Source: Bryobacterales bacterium
GTDB taxonomy: Bacteria > Acidobacteriota > Terriglobia > Bryobacterales > UBA6623
Length of the DNA stretch: 37,069 nt
Direction of reading: 5' to 3'
Assembly: GCA_026713545.1 (NCBI GenBank)
Contig: JAPOOG010000124.1
Span: 1-37,069 of the forward strand
Notes under the pieces: model-generated
What the model saw: only the letters and a program-made list of their open reading frames with translations
The model's database searches: none
What the model was told of the DNA's origin: nothing
Shown here: positions 1 through 9,112 of the stretch, one piece after another
Layout of the letters: each line of letters opens with the position of its first letter
How positions within the stretch are numbered: position 1 is the first letter of the stretch
Made by a program: the position numbers and the translations under genes

Positions 1-74
1 GAGGCTCCCGCCTCGACTTGCCGTACCGCCCGCAACTTGAACTCCGCAGAAAACTTCCGTCTTGACAACGCCAT
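1..74 (-). CDS. IS3-family transposase OrfA, N-terminal fragment (partial)
   Basis: The minus strand from ATG at 74 reads MALSRRKFSAEFKLRAVRQV and continues EAGAS to the edge. The RRKFSAEFKLRAV stretch is the typical start of the helix-turn-helix OrfA of IS3-family elements, which binds the terminal repeats and is joined to the OrfB integrase by programmed frameshifting. A purine-rich ribosome site, GGAGAGAGG, lies just upstream. Only 24 complete codons are in the window, so it cannot be said whether the element is intact. Confidence 0.8.
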   Translation of the reverse strand, partial: MALSRRKFSAEFKLRAVRQVEAGA

Positions 75-135
75 AGCACCTCTCTCCGATCACTGTAAAA
101 AGATGCTTAGCTACTTGTCTCATTTTTGGGGTCCA
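1..135 (-). mobile_element. End of an IS3-family insertion sequence, cut by the left edge
   Basis: Read on the minus strand, the outer end begins TGGACCCCAAAAATGAGACA at about 135, which looks like an IS3-family terminal inverted repeat, followed by about 60 bases of leader and the first orfA codons. The other end and the rest of the transposase lie outside the window, so the target duplication cannot be checked. The family call rests mainly on the OrfA N-terminus. Confidence 0.75.
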
Positions 136-399
136 CTCCGGGCTTTACTCTCCAGGAAGCCAAGACAGAGTTGTTCCAAGCTGGTACTGATGCTTTGGAC
201 AGCCTTGTGTTCATGAAAGGGTCGCAGGCGCCTTGGAAGATGAAGCGTATTCCGAAGTGTGCCGAGATCGGATCCAGGAATCGATTGTGCTGCAGAAGGC
301 ATGGATCCTGGTCCCGTCCTGGAAAGTCGCGATTGCCTGATAGTTTTTTATGTTCGCAACTTGTGAGACGGGGTCGCCCGGTTGCGGTGAACCAGAAGG
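136..399. other. Spacer between the IS end and the aldolase gene
   Basis: No convincing gene is seen. A short T run near 340-346 has no good hairpin beside it. The stretch carries the near-mirrored segments GGATCCAGG and GGATCCTGG about 25 bases apart, which may be chance. Confidence 0.4.
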
Positions 400-1167
400 C
401 TATCCGCGTAGTACTTCAACGGCGGAGCGCAGCGCGGCGCTATATACGCCGTGGTCCGCAGAGTAGGAGATCATGTTGCACCCGATGTCCATCCAGGCGC
501 GGGCCTGCTCCAGGTTTGAAGGCTGGATGCCGGTGGCTTGGCCATATTGCTTGGAGACTTCGGCAACGCGTTTGAGGGCATTGAGGAATTCATTGTGCTG
601 AAACTCGCCCACGATGCCGAGCGACTGAGTCAAATCGAAGTGTCCCACCCATAGGACATCGACACCCGGTGTTGAGGCAATCGCGTCAAGGTTGTCGAGT
701 GCCTCTTTGCTTTCGATTTGGCAGATCACCATGTTGTTGCGGTTGGCCGCGTGCATATACTCCTTAGGGTTCGGACGGACAAAGTCATTGAGCGAGCCCC
801 CGAGACCGAGTCCGCGCTCGCCTTCGGGAGCGTAGCGCATGGCATTGACGATCGCCTTGGCCTGTTCTGCGGATTTGACATTGGGGACCATTACGCCAAG
901 TGCGCCGGCGTCCATCACGCGGGCGATGAAATGGTACTCGCTTGACGGCACGCGTACGAACGGTGCGATCGGGGTCGCTTTGAACCATGCCAACAAATCG
1001 TCAATCTGGCCCAAATCGAAACCGGAATGTTCACCGTCGATCAGAACGAAGTCAACGCCGGCGGCTTCTACAATCTTTGCGATTCCTCGCGTGCTGAATT
1101 CCATGATCATGTGGCCGATGGGCATCTTGCCTTCAGCCAGCAGTTGCCGCACTCGATTCGGTTTCAT
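400..1167 (-). CDS. HpcH/HpaI-type class II aldolase
   Basis: 255 residues, the usual length of the HpcH/HpaI family, metal-dependent enzymes that cleave or form 2-oxo-4-hydroxy acids (pyruvate enolate chemistry). Seen: FVLIDGEHSG (about 40-50) with the family's Glu-His pair, RVPSSEYHFIARVMDAGALG with the substrate Arg and the barrel repeat, ICQIESKEAL carrying the metal-binding Glu (about 152), and VDVLWVGHFDLTQSLG with the second metal ligand Asp. The start has a good ribosome site (GGAGG, five bases upstream) and shares one base (TGATG) with the stop of the 2-hydroxyacid dehydrogenase, so the pair is probably translationally coupled. Substrate unknown; a carboxylic-acid or sugar-acid catabolic step is inferred from the pairing. 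Confidence 0.88.
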   Translation of the reverse strand: MKPNRVRQLLAEGKMPIGHMIMEFSTRGIAKIVEAAGVDFVLIDGEHSGFDLGQIDDLLAWFKATPIAPFVRVPSSEYHFIARVMDAGALGVMVPNVKSAEQAKAIVNAMRYAPEGERGLGLGGSLNDFVRPNPKEYMHAANRNNMVICQIESKEALDNLDAIASTPGVDVLWVGHFDLTQSLGIVGEFQHNEFLNALKRVAEVSKQYGQATGIQPSNLEQARAWMDIGCNMISYSADHGVYSAALRSAVEVLRG

Positions 1168-2210
1168 CAGGACCTCCGCGCAGCCAGTTTTACCTGGAAG
1201 CCCGGCCGATCAACCACTTGTGGATTGGCTAGGTGAGCAGGTACTTCGCCTTTGTAAACCGACATTACGTTGCGTACAGAATGGAGACTGTTGTCGCGGA
1301 TGCACTCTTCGGTCCACGCGATCGAGTGAGGCGCGACGACGACGTTATCCATCTGTAACAGGGGATTGTCGAGAGGAGTGGGTTCCTGCTCGAACACGTC
1401 GAGGCCGGCACCCGCGATCTCTCCGGCCTGAAGAGCCGCGATCAGTGCTTTCTCGTCGACGATTGGGCCGCGGGCCGTATTGATCAGATAGGCCGTCTTC
1501 TTCATCAGCGAAAACTGCCGCGTGCCGACCAAGCCTCGTGTTTCGTCGTTCAAGAATGTGTTCACCGATACGAAATCGCTTTCTCGCATGACGGTGTCAA
1601 GGTCAACCAACTCGACACCGAGCGCTTCGGCGCGCTCCCTCGGAGCGTAGGGATCGTACCCTAACAGCCGGCCGAAGCCCATGCCCTTCGCTATGCGGAA
1701 CATCTCGCCCGCGATGCTGCCAATACCCACCGAACCAAGTGTGCGGCCTTCGATACAGAGGCTTTTCGAGACGAGTCCTTCCCTCCACCGGCCGTCTCGA
1801 GTGCGTGCTTCCAGCTCTCTGAGATTTTTCGCTACCGCCAGGATCAAAGTGATGATCCCCTCGGCGACGGGTCGGCGTACCGCCAGAGGGGTCAGGGCGA
1901 CCAGCACGTCAGCGGCGGTGCTCGCCGCCGTGTCGATCTTGTCGTAGCCGACACCCCACCGACACAGACATGCCAATCGCTTCAGTCCTCTGAAACTCGA
2001 TGCCGGGAAGCCGTAAGAAAGGACGATGATAGCGTCATATTGGTCGATCACTTCCGGGATGCCGATCTCTTCCGGATGGGCCGGAAGGAGTTCATGCTCG
2101 ATATCGGGGTGAGGACCAAAAACCTCCCTGAGTGCGGTGCCGATCATTTCATCGGTGCGAGAACCCCATTCAGGAGTGATGGCAACGCGAAACTTCTCAT
2201 TCGAAGGCAT
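1167..2210 (-). CDS. D-isomer-specific 2-hydroxyacid dehydrogenase
   Basis: 347 residues of the D-2-hydroxyacid dehydrogenase family (phosphoglycerate dehydrogenase-like), cytosolic NAD(P)-dependent reduction of 2-oxo acids. Seen: nucleotide-binding LGSVGIGSIAGEMFRIA (about 157-173), NTARGPIVDEKAL with the catalytic Arg region, AGLDVFEQEP with the catalytic Glu, and VVVAPHSIAW with the catalytic His. The usual GxGxxG is present as GIGSIAG. No clear Shine-Dalgarno precedes the ATG at 2210. It is the first gene of a two-gene unit with the downstream aldolase: one enzyme could split a hydroxy-oxo acid and the other could reduce or oxidise the product (inference). The substrate is not evident. 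Confidence 0.9.
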   Translation of the reverse strand: MPSNEKFRVAITPEWGSRTDEMIGTALREVFGPHPDIEHELLPAHPEEIGIPEVIDQYDAIIVLSYGFPASSFRGLKRLACLCRWGVGYDKIDTAASTAADVLVALTPLAVRRPVAEGIITLILAVAKNLRELEARTRDGRWREGLVSKSLCIEGRTLGSVGIGSIAGEMFRIAKGMGFGRLLGYDPYAPRERAEALGVELVDLDTVMRESDFVSVNTFLNDETRGLVGTRQFSLMKKTAYLINTARGPIVDEKALIAALQAGEIAGAGLDVFEQEPTPLDNPLLQMDNVVVAPHSIAWTEECIRDNSLHSVRNVMSVYKGEVPAHLANPQVVDRPGFQVKLAARRS

Positions 2211-2304
2211 AGGTTTAGAGCACTTCAGATCACTGCGATTGCAAGCAAGGTGATCTCAGGGGGATCGTCATTGTACAGGTCCACGCGAGTGACATGCAGC
2301 GGCG

Positions 2305-3783
2305 TTAGGCAACAATCCCCGGAATGAGATCTCCGTGCACATCGGTCAAACGCATATGCCGCCCGTTGAAGAAATACGTAAGCCTTTTGTGGTCTATCCC
2401 CAGCAGATGGAGAATCGTCGCGTGAATGTCGTGGTAGCTGTAGACAGGATCGATTGCTTTATATCCAAACTCATCGGTATTGCCGATTACCTGTCCGCCT
2501 TGAATCCCTGCGCCTGCCATCCAGATGGTCAGCGCTCCCGGATTGTGATCTCGTCCGACACCGCGCTGCGATATCGGCATGCGTCCGAACTCGGAATGCC
2601 AAATGACCAGCGTCTCGTCAAGCATACCGCGGCGCTTAAGGTCTTTGATGAGCCCGGCTATCGGCTTATCGACTTCGTGGGCGTGGAGGGTGTGGTTCTC
2701 AACCAGATTGGAGTGGGCATCCTAGGTGTCGATGTCCTGCTGCAGCAACGCACCGTTATAAAGCTGAATGAACCGTACACCGCGTTCGATGAGCCTGCGG
2801 GCTAGCAGGCACTGCTTTCCGAAAGGCTCTGTGACAGGATCATTCAGACCGTAGAGTGCCTTGGTCTCTTCGCTTTCTCCGCTGATATCGACAGCATCTG
2901 GCGCGCACCCTTGCATTCGGTAGGCCAGTTCGTAAGAAGCGATACGGGCCGCCAACTCGGTGCTTCCAGGATTTTTTTTGGCATGCTCATCGTTCAACAT
3001 CGCAAGGTGGTCCAGCCGGGCACGCTGCTGCTCGGGCGTAACGTCAGCCGGCGGATTAAGATCCAGGACCGGATCTCCGCTTGAGCGAAAGACCGTTCCT
3101 TGGTAGGCGGCGGGGAGGAAACCGCTGCTCCAGTTGGTCGGGCCGCTGAAGGGGCCTCCGCGTGGGTCGTAAATAACAACAAATGCGGGCAGGCTCTGAT
3201 TCTCGGTACCGAGACCATACGTTACCCAGGAGCCCACGCTGGGAAAGCCCATCCGCAGCGAGCCGGTGTTCCACTCGTAGTGCGCCAAGACGTGATCGTT
3301 CGACCGGCCCTGGCAGGATCGCACAAAGGCGATCTCATCGACGATGCCGGCGACATGCGGGAAGAGGTTCGAGACGTAGATGCCGTTCTCGCCGAACTGC
3401 CGGAACCCAAACGGGCTGCGCATGAGTGGTCCGGGATAGCCCTGCCGCACTCGAATGCGGCCTTTGCCTTCGAGCGGCTGTCCGTGAAACTTTTCGAGCA
3501 TCGGCTTAGGGTCGAACGTGTCGACATGGCTGACGCCACCGCTCATGAAGAGCGAGATCACTGACTTGGCGCGTGAGGGGAAGTGGGTAGGGCGCGGAGA
3601 AACGGGTGTTTGTGCGTCCGTTGTAGCGGAACAAGCCGTCTCCTTGTCTGCCGCAAGTAGTGTTTCGCAGTTCAGCAAATAGGCCAGAGCCAAGCCGCTG
3701 ATCCCCTCGCCGGCTTTGAAGAGAAGGTCCCGCCGAGAGAGGTGGCGGCGTCCTAGGATCTGTTGTGTGTCGCTATCGGCCAT
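2305..3783 (-). pseudogene. DUF1501 family protein, interrupted by an in-frame TAG
   Basis: A single frame of 493 codons reads as a full DUF1501 protein except for a TAG at 2722-2724 (codon 354). Before it is FIQLYNGALLQQDIDT; after it, without a frame change, DAHSNLVENHTLHAHEVDKP, then MLDETLVIWHSEFGRMPIS, GRDHNPGALTIWMAGAG and the usual C-terminus. Family members normally have Trp there (DTWDAH), so one G-to-A change (TGG to TAG) explains it. A Tat signal (SRRDLLFKAGEGISG) opens the protein. It starts 14 bases after the PSCyt1/DUF1553 gene, its usual partner in planctomycetes; biochemical role unknown. Alternatives: sequencing error, or a real truncated 353-residue product. Confidence 0.85.
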
Positions 3784-3797
3784 AAGAAACCTAGCAA

Positions 3798-6443
3798 CTA
3801 GTTGAGATAGACGAATTCATTCAAGTTCAAGATTACGTTGCACAGGTCGACGATCGCCGCAAGCCTCGCATCGACAGCCCCACGGGATACATGATCCTGC
3901 CGTCGCTGAGTAAGAAAGTGCAGGTTGGCTGCCAGTTCGCGATCAGTCGGCGGGCGGCTCAGGGCGATTTCATACGCGCCGGTGATCCGGTCCGCATCGT
4001 CGTCCCTGCTGATTTTGACGACTCTTTGTGCGAACAAACTGGCTTGACCAAGCAGGAATGGATTGTTGAGGAGCGTGAGGGCCCGCGTCGGCACGGTTGA
4101 GACGTTCCTGCGCTCGCAGGTGACGTTCGGGTTAGGTTGATCAAATACCTCGAACATGGGGTAGCGCAGTCCACGTTTCCAGTACGAATAGACACTGCGT
4201 CGCCAGACAGCAGGCCCCTCTTCGGTAAGAATCCATTTTCCTTTACCGAATGAGCGCCATACGGTCTCCGGTACGGGCGGAAAGAAGGGTTCGCCGCCCA
4301 TCTCCGGGTTGAGCGACCCGGCAGCGTCGAGTACGATGTCGCGAATCGTCTCCGCTTCAAGGCGGCGTTGGGGAAAGCGCCAGAGGTAGCGGTTCTGAGG
4401 ATCAGTGGCGTTCATCACCGGGTCTCCGGCGGAGGACATCCGGTATGTGGCCGAAGACATGATCAGGCGCTGCAACGCCTTGATGCTCCAGCCATCCTCC
4501 TGGAATCGGATTGCGAGCCGGTCCAGCAGTTTTGGGTGAGAAGGCTTTTGGCCGAGCCGGCCGAAGTTACCGGCGGTGCTAACAAGCCCGCGGCCGAAAT
4601 GAAAAGTCCAGATGCGATTCACGATGACGCGGGCTGTTAAGGGATGACTGTCCGAGGTGATCCACTCTGCAAGCGCACGACGGTAACCAGTGGAATCGGT
4701 ACGATTGACGGGAGGGCTGGCACGGAAACTGCCGCCTCGGTTCAACACTGTCAAGAAGCCCGGTCGCACTTCCGGGCCCTTTGTGCGATAGTCGCCGGTC
4801 GGTAGTAGGTGGGCCTTCGGATACGCAAAAGGCTTGCCCTCCACGGGCAAGAAACTTCCCTCGAAGTCATAGGTTTCTCGCTCACCCTTGCCGGGCTTGA
4901 TCTCGTCGCCGCGTCCGTCAGGCGCGAAGCGATAGTCGCCGTCTCGAATACCCATTGCCATGGGGAGCGGATCGGGTAAGGTCTTTTCAATCTTCTTGAT
5001 TTCTTGCCGCAGTTGCTCGAGCTCTGCTTTGTCCTCGGGTGTCAGCAAATGACTCACTTTGCCCACGCCGATCGAGAGTACCTGCGCCGCAAGCAGCTTC
5101 TGTCCCGGTGTCCGTTTTTCTTCCGGAGTGTGGACGGCGATCTGAATATCCTCGGGGAAGGTCTTCAGTTTCTCTTTGAAAGCGATGTCCTTGTAAGGAG
5201 CCTGAATCTTCGCAATTCGGTCCTTGAGCGGTTTCAGGAGTTCCTCGACAACAGTTTTCTGCTCTTCATACACCCTGCCCTGATCTACCGGCGCCAGCGG
5301 ATGGTCGAACCGCACGTACGGGAAGAAGATTGCCATCATCCGGTAGTAGTCAAGCTGCGAGATGGGATCGAACTTGTGATCGTGGCAGCGAGCGCAATCG
5401 ACCGAGAGGGCCATGAAGGCGCGGCTCGTGGTGCCGATGATGTCGTCGAGGTAGGTGTAACGATACTGCGGATTATCTTTTTCACGAAAGCCGACTCGCG
5501 GCCCGACTCGATAGAAGCCGGTAGCGATCAGACTGTCATGTGTCGGAACGTCCAGCTCATCACCTGCGAGTTGCTCGCGCACAAACTGGTTGTAAGGTTT
5601 ATCGTCGTTGAGCGCGCGTATCACGTAGTCGCGATAGCGCCAGGCATTGGGAAAGTCATAATCGTGCTCGTAACCATGGCTGTCGGCATAGCGGACGACA
5701 TCGAGCCAATGGCGTCCCCAGCGCTCGCCGTAGTGGGGCGAGGCAAGTAGCCGTTCAATGACCTTTTCGAATGCCTTCGGAGAGGAGTCGGCGACGAAGG
5801 CTTCCACCTCATGAGGCTTGGGGAGGAGGCCGATCAGGTCGAGATAGGCTCGCCGGATCAAGGTTCGGCGGTCGGCTGGGGGCGCAGGCGTCAGGGGCTT
5901 TTCAGCGAGCTTGCTAAAAACGAAAGAGTCAACGGGGTGATCGCGATCCGGAACTTCGGGAATCTCGTGCCGCACGGGCGGCTGGAAAGCCCACCAGGTC
6001 TCGCCCCCTGCTTCCGTGGAGCTTTCTTCGCGCTGGTCAAACTCCGCTCCCTGTTCGATCCAGTCACGGATTCTCATGATCTGGTCGTCTTCCAGCGAAC
6101 CACCGAGGGGCATCGGCGGTCCCGCGCTACCCGATACATGCAGATACATCAGGCTCTCGGATGGTCTTTCGGCAACAACGGCCGGGCCGCGTTCGCCACC
6201 TTCGAGGATGCTTTCAGGAGTGCGCAGGTCGAGATTCGATTCTTTGGCTCCGTCTCCATGACAGACATAGCAGTTCTCTTTGAGAACCGGCTGGATGTCC
6301 TTCGTGTAGGAAACCGGATCAGCGGCAGCGAGAAATGCGGGGAAAGCAAAGACGAAAACAGGCAGGAGGAGGCCGCAAGACAGAGCTACGGAGTCTTGGG
6401 GGCATCCCCTCGCCGTGGCGCTGCCTGTGGTCAGCGATAACAC
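3798..6443 (-). CDS. PSCyt1 / DUF1549 / DUF1553 cytochrome-like protein
   Basis: About 881 residues from a GTG at 6443. The frame stays open up to 6689, but residues upstream do not resemble a signal peptide, while the GTG start gives ALSCGLLLPVFVFAFPAFLAAA, a good Sec signal; there is no clear ribosome site, so the start is uncertain. Domains: PSCyt1 with haem motif CYVCH (about 58-62) and a possible Met ligand in PPMPLGG; DUF1549 (about 170-370) with a second CxxCH, CARCHDHKFDP (about 350-358); DUF1553 in the C-terminal half (RVIVNRIWTFHFGRGLV, FPQRRLEAETIRD). The family is abundant in planctomycetes and related phyla, always beside DUF1501, and is thought to work in the periplasm on carbon polymers. 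The specific function is unknown. Confidence 0.9.
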   Translation of the reverse strand: MLSLTTGSATARGCPQDSVALSCGLLLPVFVFAFPAFLAAADPVSYTKDIQPVLKENCYVCHGDGAKESNLDLRTPESILEGGERGPAVVAERPSESLMYLHVSGSAGPPMPLGGSLEDDQIMRIRDWIEQGAEFDQREESSTEAGGETWWAFQPPVRHEIPEVPDRDHPVDSFVFSKLAEKPLTPAPPADRRTLIRRAYLDLIGLLPKPHEVEAFVADSSPKAFEKVIERLLASPHYGERWGRHWLDVVRYADSHGYEHDYDFPNAWRYRDYVIRALNDDKPYNQFVREQLAGDELDVPTHDSLIATGFYRVGPRVGFREKDNPQYRYTYLDDIIGTTSRAFMALSVDCARCHDHKFDPISQLDYYRMMAIFFPYVRFDHPLAPVDQGRVYEEQKTVVEELLKPLKDRIAKIQAPYKDIAFKEKLKTFPEDIQIAVHTPEEKRTPGQKLLAAQVLSIGVGKVSHLLTPEDKAELEQLRQEIKKIEKTLPDPLPMAMGIRDGDYRFAPDGRGDEIKPGKGERETYDFEGSFLPVEGKPFAYPKAHLLPTGDYRTKGPEVRPGFLTVLNRGGSFRASPPVNRTDSTGYRRALAEWITSDSHPLTARVIVNRIWTFHFGRGLVSTAGNFGRLGQKPSHPKLLDRLAIRFQEDGWSIKALQRLIMSSATYRMSSAGDPVMNATDPQNRYLWRFPQRRLEAETIRDIVLDAAGSLNPEMGGEPFFPPVPETVWRSFGKGKWILTEEGPAVWRRSVYSYWKRGLRYPMFEVFDQPNPNVTCERRNVSTVPTRALTLLNNPFLLGQASLFAQRVVKISRDDDADRITGAYEIALSRPPTDRELAANLHFLTQRRQDHVSRGAVDARLAAIVDLCNVILNLNEFVYLN

Positions 6444-6794
6444 GCTCTGAAGGCAAGTGTACGTGGCTTGTAAACCGCTGTCAACGAATCGGAACCGGGT
6501 GTCAACGCAGTGTAGGAAGTGCTCCTGTTTGTGCAATATGGTCGTCCTATAGCCGCACACGCGAATCGTGTGCAGCTCATTTTGACAGGACAAATGCGCC
6601 TTGAGCGCGGCGAAAACAAGGCTGAACGGCTTCAGTACCTCGAGCCGAAGGGAAACCGGTCTGCTTGGTTCATCAGGGGAACTTCTCACATTTCGCCGAC
6701 AGGAATCGAAACCGAGGTCAGTTTGTGTCGCAACAGGCCGACAAGACCATACTTGTTGGCCCGACGAGATTGTAAGGCGAAGCCGGCGTGAGAT
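6444..6794. other. Upstream region of the cytochrome-like gene; no gene seen
   Basis: If the GTG at 6443 is the start, this stretch between two minus-strand genes holds its leader and promoter. I see no recognisable protein in any frame. The translated extension of the large gene through it has an unnatural composition rich in Cys, Arg and His. Confidence 0.4.
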
Positions 6795-7289
6795 TTATTC
6801 TTCTTGACTCCAGGGAAGCTGACTGGTTATTGGGCAAACCTTTTGTACGTTGACATCGATTTCCTTGCCTAACTCCGCGAGCTGGCTTTTGTCGAGCTTC
6901 GCCTGGATCTCCTGGAAGAGTTGGCGTTCTTCGATGCGGATGTGGCGGTGAAGCAGCTTGCTGAATTCCTGGAGAAGGGGGATACGGTCGCTGTCGGTCG
7001 CGACTGCTAGAAGTCCGACGAACTTCTCAAGTTTGCGGTGCTGTGCGATGAGGTCATCGACCACTTGATCCGAGTCGAGCCTTGATCGGATCGACGGAAA
7101 GAGTACTTTTTCCTCGACTTGAAAATGGCCTAGCAGTTCAATTTCGGCCATCCGGGCAACTTTGCGTGAGAGTTCGAGGGCCTTCTTTTTTGTCGGGTCC
7201 GCCTTGAGGCCACGATCGATCAGGACGGTGAGCGCCAAGCCATGTTGATGCTGGTGGGACAGTGGAATCAGGCTGGAATCGCGAAGCAT
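6795..7289 (-). CDS. Hemerythrin-like HHE domain protein
   Basis: 164 residues forming one four-helix HHE domain, a non-haem di-iron fold that binds oxygen or NO or handles iron. The ligand pattern is complete: His in LSHQHQHGLAL (12-16), HFQVEEKVLFP (HxxxE, mid-protein), LIAQHRKLEKFV, and LLHRHIRIEERQLF (HxxxE). No signal peptide, so cytosolic. It is transcribed away from the tautomerase gene, with about 55 bases between the starts, so the two probably share a divergent promoter region. Whether it serves oxygen sensing, NO repair or iron storage is not visible. Confidence 0.88.
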   Translation of the reverse strand: MLRDSSLIPLSHQHQHGLALTVLIDRGLKADPTKKKALELSRKVARMAEIELLGHFQVEEKVLFPSIRSRLDSDQVVDDLIAQHRKLEKFVGLLAVATDSDRIPLLQEFSKLLHRHIRIEERQLFQEIQAKLDKSQLAELGKEIDVNVQKVCPITSQLPWSQEE

Positions 7290-7344
7290 CGTCTCATTCT
7301 ACGAACTCATCCTCGCCTCTTCCATGGCTGCTACAATTCACGCC

Positions 7345-7533
7345 ATGCCGATTCTGGATGTGACGCTCATGACTGGGCGCTCCTATGAAAAGAAGAAGAC
7401 ACTCATCAAAGAGTTGACGGACGCGACCGTACGCGCCCTAGAGGTGTCGCCCGAGCGGGTGCGCGTGATCGTTCGCGAGATTCATCCTTCTCACTTTGCA
7501 GTAGCCGGCGAACCAAAGGGAGAACCCGAGTAA
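7345..7533 (+). CDS. 4-oxalocrotonate tautomerase family protein
   Basis: The ATG at 7345 is chosen over one at 7324 because the family needs Pro directly after the initiator Met as catalytic base: from here the protein starts MPILDVTLMTGRSYEKKKTL and has 62 residues, exactly the usual subunit size. After Met removal Pro1 becomes the N-terminus. RVRVIVREIHPSHFAVAG matches the family core with its active-site Arg residues. Such small proteins form hexamers and tautomerise 2-hydroxymuconate-like dienols or related 2-oxo acids. No aromatic ring-cleavage genes are nearby, so the physiological substrate is open. Confidence 0.88.
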   Translation: MPILDVTLMTGRSYEKKKTLIKELTDATVRALEVSPERVRVIVREIHPSHFAVAGEPKGEPE

Positions 7534-7756
7534 GACCGTGTGTTGATCACCACTACTCTATTCTCGCCATGGGCCGAAGGAGTAACGCCAACTCGCTTGA
7601 GGAGCAGTGCGGTGCGTGTCCCTTGGGGCAACTGACATGGTTGGCCTTCGTATTTGTCGTTCGCAGGAGTAGGGCGAGCTGGATCGCGTCCTGCTCATTC
7701 CACGCCGCGCAACCAGGAAGCCAGCCGTGCTTTGCACGGGACTTCCCCAACGGCCG
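7534..7756. other. Spacer between convergent genes; candidate dispersed repeat
   Basis: A 223-base stretch between the tautomerase and the BNR_4 gene. Both strands stay open for more than 60 codons, but no known family or normal gene context is seen. It ends in a hairpin (listed separately). It may be a dispersed non-coding repeat. Confidence 0.35.
7716..7746. repeat. Hairpin between converging genes
   Basis: Arms CCGTGC (7725-7730) and GCACGG (7734-7739) around a TTT loop, extended past a small internal loop by GGAAG (7716-7720) and CTTCC (7742-7746). It lies just behind the stop of the BNR_4 gene and downstream of the tautomerase. No T tract follows, so it may be a REP-like element rather than an intrinsic terminator. 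Confidence 0.5.
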
Positions 7757-9112
7757 CTAGGTGACCTGCGTAAAGAACACCTTGTTGGAGAGCAAATCCT
7801 TGAGCGCCGGACCCGGCCCTCCTGCCGTATAGAGAATTCCTACATCCGACCCGATCTGATGGTGGCCGGTTGGTCGTTCGATGTTCGGAAGCCAATGTGA
7901 TTCAAGTTGGTCCTCCGAACTGACCATCGAGAACTCGAACGAGGCGCCTCTGTCCACGGACCGCAATTGCACGACTTCATTCGACGGATGGCCCCAACCG
8001 GATTCGTCACCCTCGAGCTTTTGCAGAGTTGCGACGACGACCGTTTCACCCCGTGAGTCGAAAGTGATTCCGCCGGCCGTAATGAGACTCCAGGATGACC
8101 ATTTGCCGGGCAAAAACCTAGACAAGTCGGTACTGTTCCAGCGTCCATCGTTTTCCAGGTGCGTGATGAAAAGCCTTCCTCGTCCCTGTTCCTCGATGCT
8201 GTATAGGAGATGAGGCCGACCCTTGCGATCAACCGCCAATGCGCCTGCTCGCACGACCCGTTGTTGGTCGACACCGCCCCTTACGAGAACTTCGGCTGTG
8301 TCGACCGTAACAGGAAGGGTCAGGGTTCGTCCATCGCTTTGGGTCCAGCTCTCGCCGAAATCGCGACTGACCATATAAGAGACCGTCTGCAGGCGGCCAT
8401 ACGCATTTTTGTCGGATTTCTCGTGGAAGCGGCAGCAGAGATGGAGTGTGCGGTGGTCCGGTCCCCATGCGAGCGATTCCTGAAAGTGAGCATAGCCAGG
8501 ATGGCGCGACGCGAGCAGCGAACCCTTCCGTCGCCATGCTTCACCGGCCGGGCGTTTCCATAACTCTACCTCCCACGGCTTGTCCCGAAATCTGCGCCGG
8601 CCGCTGAGATACAACGTGTCGTCCTTTCCGCAAACAAACGTGGGGTACGTCAACCCCTCGCCGATAAGGACTTCCTCTCCCCACTCGGACGCGTCGTTAG
8701 GACGTTTCGACTTGCGATAACGCATGGCGTGATGATGCGGGTAGTAGACAATGTGCAGGAAGCCTGAACTGTCGATCGTCAGCGCCGGTCCTCCATGGTT
8801 GTCGTATGCCTCACCGACCGTTGCTGTCGGAGACCAATCTCCCGTCCAACGGTTGAGTGTCCTCACACGCACGCGGAATCCCTCGGGGGGCGAATCAAGC
8901 CAAGCTACGTGGGTCCGATCGCCGCTCGTGACAATCTTATTCGCCTCTGAATATGCGCTCGCGCGGCCACATCCGCGCTCGGAAAGCAGAAACGGTTGAT
9001 TGCTTCCTGTTTCTTTCGACAGGGCATAGGGGGGAAGGCAGCCCGCCACTGCCACGCCTGCAGTTCTCAACCAGTGTCGTCGTGAATGAGGGATAACGCT
9101 TGGATTGTCCAT
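7757..9112 (-). CDS. Tat-exported BNR_4 repeat protein
   Basis: 451 residues. The N-terminus SRRHWLRTAGVAVAGC has a twin-arginine motif followed by a hydrophobic segment that ends in a possible lipobox (VAGC), so a Tat-exported lipoprotein is likely. The body is a beta-propeller of the BNR_4 type: GFLHIVYYPHHHAMRYRKS, TLYLSGRRRFRDKPWEVELW, HFQESLAWGPDHRTLHLCCR and SRDFGESWTQSDGRTL, the last resembling an Asp box. Relatives occur beside sulfatases and polysaccharide-degrading enzymes; the fold fits glycan binding or glycosidase/lyase activity, but no catalytic residues can be assigned. A short ribosome-site sequence (AAAGGA) precedes the ATG. Confidence 0.8.
   Translation of the reverse strand: MDNPSVIPHSRRHWLRTAGVAVAGCLPPYALSKETGSNQPFLLSERGCGRASAYSEANKIVTSGDRTHVAWLDSPPEGFRVRVRTLNRWTGDWSPTATVGEAYDNHGGPALTIDSSGFLHIVYYPHHHAMRYRKSKRPNDASEWGEEVLIGEGLTYPTFVCGKDDTLYLSGRRRFRDKPWEVELWKRPAGEAWRRKGSLLASRHPGYAHFQESLAWGPDHRTLHLCCRFHEKSDKNAYGRLQTVSYMVSRDFGESWTQSDGRTLTLPVTVDTAEVLVRGGVDQQRVVRAGALAVDRKGRPHLLYSIEEQGRGRLFITHLENDGRWNSTDLSRFLPGKWSSWSLITAGGITFDSRGETVVVATLQKLEGDESGWGHPSNEVVQLRSVDRGASFEFSMVSSEDQLESHWLPNIERPTGHHQIGSDVGILYTAGGPGPALKDLLSNKVFFTQVT

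Noticed and set aside
2722..2724. TAG could be read as an amino acid in this organism
   Set aside because: TAG ends other genes in the window normally (AIR-synthase-like, glgA, nagA, HAD phosphatase), so a changed genetic code is not supported.
6444..6689. 82-residue N-terminal extension of the PSCyt1 protein
   Set aside because: Composition is unlike any protein start and the signal peptide begins after it.
7324..7344. Seven extra residues at the start of the tautomerase
   Set aside because: The catalytic Pro must follow the initiator Met; the ATG at 7345 gives exactly that and the usual 62 residues.
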